Positions 1 through 5,838 of a DNA stretch of 6,351 bases are shown here, one piece after another. How positions within the stretch are numbered: position 1 is the stretch's first letter; each line of letters opens with the position of its first letter. Source of the DNA: Niveispirillum sp. (GTDB lineage Bacteria > Pseudomonadota > Alphaproteobacteria > Azospirillales > Azospirillaceae). The stretch is from assembly GCA_016463045.1 (NCBI GenBank), contig JAEMSB010000275.1:1-6351 (forward strand). Direction: 5' to 3'. Made by a program: the position numbers and the translations under genes. Below the pieces are notes generated by a model. It made no database searches and was not told the DNA's origin. It was given only the letters and a program-made list of their open reading frames with translations.

Positions 1-1
1 G

Positions 2-1660
2 TCGGAGGAACGCCGCCGCCATGCCCCGCCCGTCGTGGCCCCGGCGCCCAAGCCGTTGCCGGAAGTGGCGCGCAAGGTGGAGAAGGCCCGGCAGGCCAAT
101 CTGCTGCTGGAACCCGAGGCGCGCGGCGATTACGAGCTGCCGCCCGTCGATATCCTGCAACTGCCCCCGCATGGCGTCGGCCCGCTGATGAGCGAGGAGG
201 CATTGCAGCGCAATGCCGAGATGCTGGAAAGCGTGCTGGAAGATTTCGGCGTGCGCGGCCAGATCGTGAAGGTCAGCCCCGGACCCGTGGTCACGCTCTA
301 TGAACTGGAGCCTGCCCCCGGCGTCAAATCCTCCCGCGTCATCGGTCTGGCCGACGATATTGCCCGCTCCATGTCGGCGGTGTCGGTGCGCGTGGCCGTG
401 GTGCCCGGCCGCAATGTCATCGGTATCGAAATGCCGAACCAGCGGCGTGAGACGGTGTATCTGCGCGAATTACTGATGTCGGACGCCTATGAGAAGAGCC
501 AGCAGAAGCTGGCCCTGGTCCTGGGCAAGGATATCGGTGGCGGCCCCGTCATCGCCGATCTGGCCCGCATGCCCCACCTTCTGGTGGCCGGCACCACCGG
601 TTCGGGCAAGTCGGTGGCCATCAACACCATGATCTTGTCGATCCTGTACCGGATGCCGCCGGACAAGTGCCGCTTCATCATGGTCGATCCCAAGATGCTG
701 GAACTGTCCATCTATGAGGGCATTCCCCACCTTCTGGCCCCCGTCGTGACCGATCCGAAAAAGGCTGTCGTGGCCCTGAAATGGGCGGTGCGGGAGATGG
801 AGGACCGGTATCGCAACATGTCCAAGCTGGGCGTGCGCAATATCGACGGCTACAACGCCCGCCTGAAAGAGGCGCGCCAGAACGCGGAGGTGCTGACCCG
901 CCGCGTGCAGACCGGCTTTGACCCTGACACGGGCAAGCCGATCTATGAGGAACAGCCCATCGACCTGACGGAACTGCCCTATATCGTCGTCATTGTCGAC
1001 GAAATGGCCGACCTGATGCTGGTGGCCGGCAAGGATATCGAGGCGGCGATCCAGCGTCTGGCCCAGATGGCGCGCGCCGCCGGCATCCACCTGATCATGG
1101 CGACCCAGCGCCCGTCGGTGGACGTCATCACCGGCACCATCAAGGCCAATTTCCCCACCCGCATCAGCTTCCAGGTGACCAGCAAGATCGACAGCCGCAC
1201 CATCCTGGGCGAACAGGGTGCCGAACAGCTGCTCGGTCAGGGCGACATGCTGTACATGGCCGGTGGTGGCCGCATCACCCGCGTCCATGGGCCGTTCGTG
1301 CGGGACGAGGAGGTGGAACAGGCTGTCCGCTTCCTGAAGGCCCAGGGCGAACCCGCCTATGTCGATGCCGTGACCGAGGAAGAGGAGGAGTTCGATCCTT
1401 CCGAGGCCGGCGGCGGTGGCGAGGGCGGTAAGGGCGGGGAGCCCACTGGCGACGATCTCTACGATCAGGCCGTGGCTGTGGTGACGCGCGAGGGCAAGGC
1501 GTCGACCAGCTTCATCCAGCGCCATCTGCGCATCGGCTACAACTCCGCCGCCCGCCTGAGTGAGCGGATGGAGAAGGAAGGTGTGGTCAGCCGCGCCAAC
1601 CATGCCGGCAAGCGCGAGGTTCTGGCCCGCGATCCTGACGACAGGGAGCGGGTGAACTAA
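2..1660 (+). CDS. ftsK: DNA translocase FtsK, C-terminal part (5' end cut off by the window)
   Basis: FtsK is a hexameric, septum-anchored ATP-driven DNA pump that clears chromosome termini during division and activates XerCD recombination at dif. The frame is open to the window's first base, so the membrane domain lies outside and the GTG at 35 is not the start; 552 residues are visible. Numbered from that GTG codon, a proline/charged linker leads into the alpha/beta motor. Walker A GTTGSGKS is at residues 186-193 (590-613), Walker B VIVDE ends at D322-E323 (998-1003), and the ATQRPSVDVITG segment and the QVTSKIDSRTILGEQGAEQLLG stretch follow. An acidic then glycine-rich linker (about 1376-1447) precedes the gamma winged-helix domain (about 1448-1640, with FIQRHLRIGYNSAARL), which in characterised FtsK reads polar KOPS-type sites and contacts XerD. 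All key motor residues are present and no frameshift is seen. The next gene starts 31 bases on. Confidence 0.97.
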   Translation, partial: SEERRRHAPPVVAPAPKPLPEVARKVEKARQANLLLEPEARGDYELPPVDILQLPPHGVGPLMSEEALQRNAEMLESVLEDFGVRGQIVKVSPGPVVTLYELEPAPGVKSSRVIGLADDIARSMSAVSVRVAVVPGRNVIGIEMPNQRRETVYLRELLMSDAYEKSQQKLALVLGKDIGGGPVIADLARMPHLLVAGTTGSGKSVAINTMILSILYRMPPDKCRFIMVDPKMLELSIYEGIPHLLAPVVTDPKKAVVALKWAVREMEDRYRNMSKLGVRNIDGYNARLKEARQNAEVLTRRVQTGFDPDTGKPIYEEQPIDLTELPYIVVIVDEMADLMLVAGKDIEAAIQRLAQMARAAGIHLIMATQRPSVDVITGTIKANFPTRISFQVTSKIDSRTILGEQGAEQLLGQGDMLYMAGGGRITRVHGPFVRDEEVEQAVRFLKAQGEPAYVDAVTEEEEEFDPSEAGGGGEGGKGGEPTGDDLYDQAVAVVTREGKASTSFIQRHLRIGYNSAARLSERMEKEGVVSRANHAGKREVLARDPDDRERVN

Positions 1661-1691
1661 GCGCAGCAAGCCAGGGGCGGGACACCGGACG

Positions 1692-2852
1692 ATGACGCTT
1701 ATGAAAGTGCTGAAACTGTCCGGCCTGCTGCTTCTGCTGGCATTGCTGCTGGGCACGGGCTGGCTGTTTGTAAGCGTGGAGCGCCGGCCCGCCGATGCGC
1801 CGCTGGTTTCAGCGCCCATGCCCGGTGCGCCGATCGGCATGGATGGCGGGGCCGTTGCCTGGATGGCCGAGCTTTACCGCGACAGCGGGGTGCCATCCGT
1901 CACGGCGGCGGTGGGCCTCAAGGGAGAACTGCTGTGGGCCGGCGCCATCGGCCATGCAGACCTGTCGACGGCGACACCCGCCACGCCGGAAACGCGATAC
2001 CGCATCGGCAGCATTTCCAAGCCCATCACCGCCATCACGGCAATGCGCCAGCAGGAGAAGGGCGTCATCGACATTGATGCGCCGTTCGCCACCTATGTCC
2101 CGGATTTCCCTTCCGCCCCCGCCGGATACAGCCTGAAACAGCTTCTGTCGCATCAGGCCGGTATCCGGCATTATGCGAGCATGGCCGAGGCGTGGAGCGA
2201 CACGCCATACCCCACGACAAGGGAGGCCGCCGCCGTCTTCGCCGCCGACCCGCTGCTGTTCCCGCCCGGCAAGGGCTTCGCCTATAGCAGCCATGGCTAC
2301 ACGCTGGTGGCGCTGGCCCTGGAAAAGGCGGTGGGGCAGGGGTTTGAAACGCTGGTGCAGGCCGAGGTTCTGGGGCCCGCCGGCATGGGGCGCACGGGGC
2401 TGGACCGCAAGGGCGTGAGGGATGCCGATGATGCCACCGGCTATATGCGGGCGGGCGGCCTGCTGTTCCCGGTGTTTGCCGACGATCTCAGCAACCGTTA
2501 CGCGGGTGGCGGTTTCCGCTCCACCGCCATCGATTTGGTGGCCCTGGGCAATGGCCTGATCACCGGCGCGCTGCTGCAACCGGCCACGCGGGACCTGCTC
2601 TGGACTCCCCTCGCGCTGTCCGATGGGGCGATGAATCCTGAACGCTATGCATTGGGTTTCCGCGTGGGCGAGGATGATCTGGGCCGCTTCGTCCATCATG
2701 GCGGCGCGGCCAATGGTGGCGCCGCCATGCTATTGATCTATCCCGACCTGGGCCTGACCGTCGCGCTTTGCACCAATGACAGTGCCGGCGACGCCGCCTT
2801 CGATCGACTGGCCGCCGCCCAGCGCCTGGCCCGGTTGTTTGCGGGTAAATGA
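1692..2852 (+). CDS. membrane-anchored serine hydrolase, beta-lactamase/LACTB-like family
   Basis: This 386-residue protein has the serine beta-lactamase/penicillin-binding-protein fold; such enzymes form an acyl-serine with peptides, esters or beta-lactams. A hydrophobic segment at residues 9-28 follows Lys5 and Lys8, with no lipobox, so it is probably a signal anchor placing the catalytic domain in the periplasm. Catalytic motif 1 is S107-I-S-K110 (2010-2021). Motif 2 is Y198-S-S rather than the usual YxN. Motif 3 is H335-H-G-G. The stretches SISKPITAI, YVPDFP and LLSHQAGIRHY recall the LACTB branch, whose mitochondrial member is a filament-forming protease, but the substrate here cannot be read from sequence. 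ATG 1692 is preferred over ATG 1701 because AGGGG at 1673-1677 is already 14 bases away. It lies 31 bases behind ftsK, so it is probably co-transcribed. An esterase or D-aminopeptidase is equally possible. Confidence 0.88.
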   Translation: MTLMKVLKLSGLLLLLALLLGTGWLFVSVERRPADAPLVSAPMPGAPIGMDGGAVAWMAELYRDSGVPSVTAAVGLKGELLWAGAIGHADLSTATPATPETRYRIGSISKPITAITAMRQQEKGVIDIDAPFATYVPDFPSAPAGYSLKQLLSHQAGIRHYASMAEAWSDTPYPTTREAAAVFAADPLLFPPGKGFAYSSHGYTLVALALEKAVGQGFETLVQAEVLGPAGMGRTGLDRKGVRDADDATGYMRAGGLLFPVFADDLSNRYAGGGFRSTAIDLVALGNGLITGALLQPATRDLLWTPLALSDGAMNPERYALGFRVGEDDLGRFVHHGGAANGGAAMLLIYPDLGLTVALCTNDSAGDAAFDRLAAAQRLARLFAGK

Positions 2853-2869
2853 GCATAGGCCTGTATCCC

Positions 2870-2886
2870 GTTATTTTATGAATAAC
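2870..2886. promoter_or_regulatory. AT-rich inverted repeat between the serine hydrolase and endolysin genes
   Basis: GTTATT (2870-2875) and AATAAC (2881-2886) are a perfect 6-base inverted repeat around a 5-base spacer, in a patch much richer in A/T than the rest of the window. No T-run follows, so it does not look like an intrinsic terminator. A protein-binding operator or part of the endolysin promoter is the likelier reading. TTGAAC at 2889-2894 resembles a -35 box, but no good -10 follows at the right spacing. Function is inferred. Confidence 0.35.
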
Positions 2887-2907
2887 TATTGAACATGCTC
2901 TACGCCC

Positions 2908-2951
2908 GGATGCATCCTGATGCCTGTTTTCCGCATCGGATCAGGGGCATC
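2908..2951 (+). promoter_or_regulatory. leader with repeated GATGC/GCATC elements covering the endolysin ribosome binding site
   Basis: The 5-mer GATGC or its complement GCATC occurs five times: 2909-2913, 2912-2916 (together the palindrome GGATGCATCC at 2908-2917), 2919-2923, 2933-2937 and 2947-2951. Several mutually exclusive stems are possible: GATGC 2919-2923 with GCATC 2933-2937, CCTGAT 2916-2921 with ATCAGG 2940-2945, and GGATGC 2908-2913 with GCATCC 2947-2952. The last two would tie up all or part of the Shine-Dalgarno AGGGG at 2943-2947. This could control translation of the lysin or be a DNA operator. The repeats are seen; the role is inferred. Confidence 0.35.
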
Positions 2952-2953
2952 CC

Positions 2954-3778
2954 ATGGATATCGGCATATTCACACAGCTTTTCCCCCAGGCGCCGCAGGA
3001 CCATCTGACCCAGATGGCGGCGCAGGCGGACGGGCTGTTCGGGTCCTTCGGCTTTTCGGATGCGGGCATGATTAACCGGCTGCCCTATTTCCTGGCCAAT
3101 GTCGGCCATGAATCGGGCGGCTGCACCATCACGCATGAGAATTTGAACTATTCCACCGCCGCCCGCCTCTGTGCCGTCTGGCCCAGCCGGTTCCCGACCG
3201 AGGCGTCGGCCCAGCCTTATGTGAACAATCCCGAAGCGCTGGCCAACAATGTCTATGCCGGGCGCATGGGCAATACCCAGCCGGGCGATGGCTATCTCTA
3301 CCGGGGGCGCGGCTATATTCAACTGACGGGCCGCGATGCCTATGCCGCTGTGGGCAAGGCGGCGGGTCTGGATCTGGTCAATAATCCCGATCTGGCGGCG
3401 GCACCGGAAAATGCACTGCGGGTCGCCTGCGGCTTCTGGGCCTGGAAGGGCCTGAACCCGATCTGCGACACGGGCGATTTCAACGCTGTCGTGAAGAAGA
3501 TCAATGGCGGCCTGAACGGTCTGGACGACCGCAACGCCTGGCTGGCCAAGGTCCGCAAGGTCCTGGCCGGGGAAAGCGTGCGCGACCCGAATGCCAGGAG
3601 CACCATCCAGGCCGTACAGCAGGCCTTGAACAGCCGTGGCTACACGGAGGTCGGCACCGCCGATGGCATCTGGGGCAATAACAGCCAGAAAGGCGCCGAC
3701 CGGTTTCGCCGTGACAACAGCCTGAACGGGGTGGGCAACAAGGTGGACGCCACACTGTTGTCGGCGCTGGGGCTGTAA
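2954..3778 (+). CDS. GH19 endolysin / chitinase-type lysozyme with C-terminal peptidoglycan-binding domain
   Basis: This 274-residue protein is predicted to hydrolyse glycan strands, most likely the peptidoglycan MurNAc-GlcNAc linkage as in phage GH19 endolysins, though GH19 also includes chitinases. The GH19 domain fills residues about 1-207. Likely catalytic acid E53 sits in GHESGG (3110-3112), and E62 begins ENLNY, a good candidate second acid. NNVYAGRMGN and RGRGYIQLTGR (117-127) form the conserved substrate-cleft strands. Residues about 216-274 (VQQALNSRGY, DGIWG) form a PG_binding_1 repeat, here C-terminal. AGGGG at 2943-2947 lies 6 bases before the ATG. There is no signal peptide or anchor, and no holin, spanin or other phage gene is visible, so export would need a holin elsewhere, a type VI or other secretion system, or cell lysis. 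It is probably a domesticated phage lysin or a lone cargo gene. It converges on murI, 28 bases away. Confidence 0.88.
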   Translation: MDIGIFTQLFPQAPQDHLTQMAAQADGLFGSFGFSDAGMINRLPYFLANVGHESGGCTITHENLNYSTAARLCAVWPSRFPTEASAQPYVNNPEALANNVYAGRMGNTQPGDGYLYRGRGYIQLTGRDAYAAVGKAAGLDLVNNPDLAAAPENALRVACGFWAWKGLNPICDTGDFNAVVKKINGGLNGLDDRNAWLAKVRKVLAGESVRDPNARSTIQAVQQALNSRGYTEVGTADGIWGNNSQKGADRFRRDNSLNGVGNKVDATLLSALGL

Positions 3779-3806
3779 GCGTATTACACGGGTGCCCAGA
3801 CGTGCA

Positions 3807-4643
3807 TCACACCCGCTCAAACCGTGCTGGTTTGCCGAAGAAGCGGGTGGCCAGATCAGTGATGCGGGCGCTGTCGCCCGTAGTCAGGAAGCCGACCTCG
3901 CCCCGGCCCGACCGGTCGAATTCTGGGTGGCGGGTAAGGTAGGCTGACAGGCTTTTGGCGGTCAGGTCGGGCTGTGACAGCACCTCCACGCCTGCCGGCA
4001 GGGCGGCGGTGAACAGGTCGGCGGCCAGCGGATAATGGGTGCAGCCCAGCATCACCGCCTGCGGCGGCACGCCCTGCAGCTGCGTCATCAAGCCGTCGGC
4101 GTAGCGGTTGACGGCATCGCGCAGGCGGGCGGGGTCGGCGTCGGCCTCGATCAGGGGAACCAGATCGGGGCAGGCCTGCTGCACTACCCGTACCTCCGGC
4201 GCGCGGGCGGCGATTTCGCGGGGATAGGCGCCGCTGTCGACGGTACGGCTGGTGGCGAAGATGCCGATGGTGCGCGGTTCCCCCGCCTGTCGGCTGGCGG
4301 CGATATCGGCCATCCAGGGCTGGCCCGTCACCGCCTCCACCATGGGGACCAGCACGCCCAGCACGCGCCGTCCGGGCCAGGCCTGGTCCAGCCAGGTTTG
4401 CTGCAACCGGCGCAATGCCACGGCGGACGCGGTGTTGCAGGCCAGGATGACCAGTCTGGCCCCCCGGTCGAACAGGCGTGACACGCCAGCCAGCGTCAGG
4501 TGATAGATCTCTTCGGGCGGGCGGTCGCCATAGGGGGCGTCGGCATGATCGCCCAGATACAGGAAATCATGGGTTGGCAGGGTCGCGTGCAAGGTCCGCA
4601 GCACCGTCAGCCCGCCATGGCCCGAATCAAAGACGCCGATCAT
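3807..4643 (-). CDS. murI: glutamate racemase
   Basis: MurI interconverts L- and D-glutamate without cofactor in the cytoplasm, supplying D-Glu for the second residue of the peptidoglycan stem peptide. From the chosen start it is 278 residues, a normal length. The N-terminal VFDSGHGGL (D6, S7) is the substrate-binding loop, followed by Y38-G39 of the DAPYG segment. Catalytic cysteines are C69 in ACNTAS and C201 in LGCTHYPL, with the following His203 present. The frame stays open to an ATG at 4724, but the family starts at MIGVFDSG. An AGGG-containing site (complement of 4650-4653) lies 6 bases before ATG 4643, and the 27 extra residues look non-homologous. Transcription leaves a divergent region rich in inverted repeats shared with the secreted protein gene. 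Some MurI proteins also inhibit DNA gyrase, but nothing here shows that. Confidence 0.96.
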   Translation of the reverse strand: MIGVFDSGHGGLTVLRTLHATLPTHDFLYLGDHADAPYGDRPPEEIYHLTLAGVSRLFDRGARLVILACNTASAVALRRLQQTWLDQAWPGRRVLGVLVPMVEAVTGQPWMADIAASRQAGEPRTIGIFATSRTVDSGAYPREIAARAPEVRVVQQACPDLVPLIEADADPARLRDAVNRYADGLMTQLQGVPPQAVMLGCTHYPLAADLFTAALPAGVEVLSQPDLTAKSLSAYLTRHPEFDRSGRGEVGFLTTGDSARITDLATRFFGKPARFERV

Positions 4644-4797
4644 CCTGAACCCTGTCCCCTTCACACCCTGCTGGGTGTTTAACACGGGTTTGCGGCGAAG
4701 GAAGGGCATTTCGCCCGCTTGCAAGCTGCTGCCAGCTGTGCCTAATACCAGCGGCTGGAAATACCGGCTGGTCCCGCGTTGGAGCGTTCATAAAGCC
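4644..4797. promoter_or_regulatory. divergent intergenic region with four consecutive dyads
   Basis: This 154-base gap separates murI from the secreted protein gene and must hold start signals for both. Four inverted repeats lie in series: ACACCC/GGGTGT with a 4-base loop (4663-4678), GGCGAA/TTCGCC with a 10-base spacer (4694-4715), AGCTG/CAGCT with a 4-base spacer (4724-4737), and CCAGC-G-GCTGG (4748-4758). The last is followed by a partial direct copy, ATACC then GGCTGG, at 4761-4771. They could be operator half-sites or RNA hairpins. None is followed by a clear T-run except a short TTT after the first, on the + strand. Confidence 0.4.
4719..4746 (+). promoter_or_regulatory. possible sigma70-type promoter for the secreted protein gene
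   Basis: TTGCAA (4719-4724) as -35 and CCTAAT (4741-4746) as -10 are 16 bases apart, matching the consensus at four of six positions each. The predicted start would fall near 4753, inside the CCAGCGGCTGG dyad, which suits an operator at +1. In a GC-rich genome such matches are weak evidence. Confidence 0.25.
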
Positions 4798-5352
4798 ATG
4801 TCCCTGCTGACCCGTTCCCTGTTCGCCGCCTCTCTGACCCTGGCCACCCTGCCGGCCCTGGCCGCCAACCAGGATACGAACCGCCCCGTCGGCCAGACCA
4901 TGGGCGAGATTGCCCGGCAGGCCGAACAGCCGGCGGCCCGCGCGCCCGCCGCCGCCCCGGCGGTGCAGCTGCCGGCGGCCAGCAACCTGCCCACAATGGG
5001 CGAGGTGGTGAAGCAGCAGGATGCGCAGGCAAAGGCTGCTGCTGCGGCTGCACCCGGCTGCACCCGTCCGCAGATGCCGGGCAAGCTGCCCGATGGCAAG
5101 ACCGCGACCGAGGCGGAAATGCGCGACGCGCAGGTGGCCGTGAAGACCTATGTCACGCAGTCGGAAGCCTTCAATGCCTGTCTGGACAAGCTGGTGAAGG
5201 TCAGCCTGAACCGCATTTCGGGCCAGGAATATCTGGCTCTGATCCAGCAATATGATCTGACCGTCACGGCCATGCAGATCTTCGCCGAACGGTTTAACGT
5301 TCAGCTCCGCGCGTTCAGGGCTCGGACCAGCGCACAGCCTAGCGGCCAATAA
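4798..5352 (+). CDS. small secreted protein of unknown function with duplicated TMGE motif
   Basis: I do not recognise a named family. The 184-residue product starts MSLLTRSL with a classic Sec signal peptide (Arg6, hydrophobic core 8-18, PALA then A23 as likely cleavage), so it should be periplasmic. The mature part has a low-complexity Ala/Pro/Gln region (about 42-86) between two copies of a motif, TMGEIARQ at 34-41 and TMGEVVKQ at 66-73. A compact domain then runs from C88 (CTRPQMPGKLPDG) to C128 (NACLDKL) with helical, charged sequence, and continues to about 175. C88 and C128 are the only cysteines and may form a disulfide. The C-x-x-P...PDG...A-C-L pattern resembles small uncharacterised exported proteins I associate with alphaproteobacteria. 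The open frame extends back to 4675, but the signal peptide fixes the start at 4798. A GGAG at 4781-4784 is 13 bases upstream, so the ribosome site is weak. Confidence 0.82.
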   Translation: MSLLTRSLFAASLTLATLPALAANQDTNRPVGQTMGEIARQAEQPAARAPAAAPAVQLPAASNLPTMGEVVKQQDAQAKAAAAAAPGCTRPQMPGKLPDGKTATEAEMRDAQVAVKTYVTQSEAFNACLDKLVKVSLNRISGQEYLALIQQYDLTVTAMQIFAERFNVQLRAFRARTSAQPSGQ

Positions 5353-5374
5353 CGCCGGTCCGTCGCGGGCCTCC

Positions 5375-5734
5375 TCACATGAAATCCGCTTCCTCATAGA
5401 GCGGGCGGATTTCCAGTTCGCTGGGACCCGGCATCGGGTTGGGACAGCGTTTGGCCCAGGCCAGGGCCTCTTCCATATCCTTCACCTGCCAGATCCAGAA
5501 CCCGGCCAGTTGCTCGGTCGTGTGACCGAACGGGCCGGGCCGGACCGTGCGCCCGTCACCGTCAAAGGCGATGCGATAGCCAGCGGAAGTGGGCTTCACC
5601 CCGTCACCGGCCAGCATGATGCCGGCCTTGATCAGCTCCTCGTTGAAGGCACCCATGGCGGTCAGCAGCTCCATGGACGGCATCCGGCCCTGCTCGCTAT
5701 CCTCTGTCGCCTTTACGATCACCATCACGCGCAT
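5375..5734 (-). CDS. YCII-related (DGPF-type) small protein
   Basis: This 119-residue cytoplasmic protein has the ferredoxin-like YCII/DGPF fold, often found beside ECF sigma factors or dehydrogenases, with no firmly known activity. Diagnostic stretches are MRVMVIVKAT, FNEELIKAGIMLAGDGVKP (30-48), LAGFWIWQV (76-84), ALAWAKRCPNP and LEIRP. The motif that names the family reads PGPF at 66-69, with Pro in place of the usual Asp. The start is fixed by AAGGAG (complement of 5741-5746): it abuts the ATG at 5740 but lies a proper 6 bases from the ATG at 5734, giving MRVMVIV as in relatives. It ends 22 bases from the convergent secreted protein gene. It follows the thioredoxin-like gene on the same strand after 104 bases. 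No ECF sigma gene is in view. Confidence 0.9.
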   Translation of the reverse strand: MRVMVIVKATEDSEQGRMPSMELLTAMGAFNEELIKAGIMLAGDGVKPTSAGYRIAFDGDGRTVRPGPFGHTTEQLAGFWIWQVKDMEEALAWAKRCPNPMPGPSELEIRPLYEEADFM

Positions 5735-5838
5735 TGTCATCTCCTTGGGGTTTGATCCAGGGACAGGGTTTCCATCCTGCCCGATATCTCAAGGACGGGG
5801 CAGGGGCCGTGATGCCGACAGGGCAGGTCCGAAAAATT
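5735..5838. other. gap between the thioredoxin-like and YCII genes
   Basis: This 104-base stretch holds the YCII ribosome site and two imperfect direct copies of a G-rich element: GACGGGGCAGGGGCC at 5794-5808 and GACAGGGCAGGTCC at 5817-5830. A related GGACAGGG sits at 5761-5768. I see no clean hairpin plus T-run to serve as a terminator after the thioredoxin-like gene and no convincing promoter, so read-through into the YCII gene is possible. Confidence 0.4.
5741..5746 (-). promoter_or_regulatory. Shine-Dalgarno site deciding the YCII gene start
   Basis: On the minus strand this reads AAGGAG. It is directly adjacent to one ATG (5738-5740) and 6 bases from the next in-frame ATG (5732-5734), so the second is the real start. 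Confidence 0.75.

Noticed and set aside
35..37. GTG at 35 as the ftsK start codon
   Set aside because: The frame stays open to the window edge, and FtsK needs an upstream membrane domain, so this is an internal valine.
470..1840. Long minus-strand frame of about 456 codons across ftsK
   Set aside because: It lies antisense to a complete, motif-perfect FtsK motor. Its translation is His/Gly/Ala/Arg-rich without domains, as expected from GC-rich codon bias.
1809..2699. Minus-strand frame of about 296 codons opposite the serine hydrolase
   Set aside because: It is antisense to a gene with three ordered catalytic motifs, and the protein is low-complexity.
3779..3806. Possible bidirectional terminator between the endolysin and murI
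   Set aside because: Only GGTG...CACC-like fragments with mismatches and no T-run were found, so this is too weak to call.
2900..3820. Minus-strand frame of about 306 codons opposite the GH19 gene
   Set aside because: It is a shadow of the + strand gene, with no recognisable motif and no plausible ribosome site. It also overlaps the end of murI.
4644..4724. N-terminal 27-residue extension of MurI from an upstream ATG
   Set aside because: The family begins at MIGVFDSG. A ribosome site sits just before ATG 4643, and the extension runs through the dyad-rich promoter region.
4675..4797. 41-residue extension of the secreted protein from ATG 4675
   Set aside because: It would bury the signal peptide and has no ribosome site. 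ATG 4798 gives a textbook Sec signal.
4627..5397. Minus-strand frame of about 256 codons opposite the secreted protein gene
   Set aside because: The + strand encodes a clean signal peptide and a plausible periplasmic protein. The minus frame is Gly/Arg/His-rich and overlaps the murI start and the YCII end.
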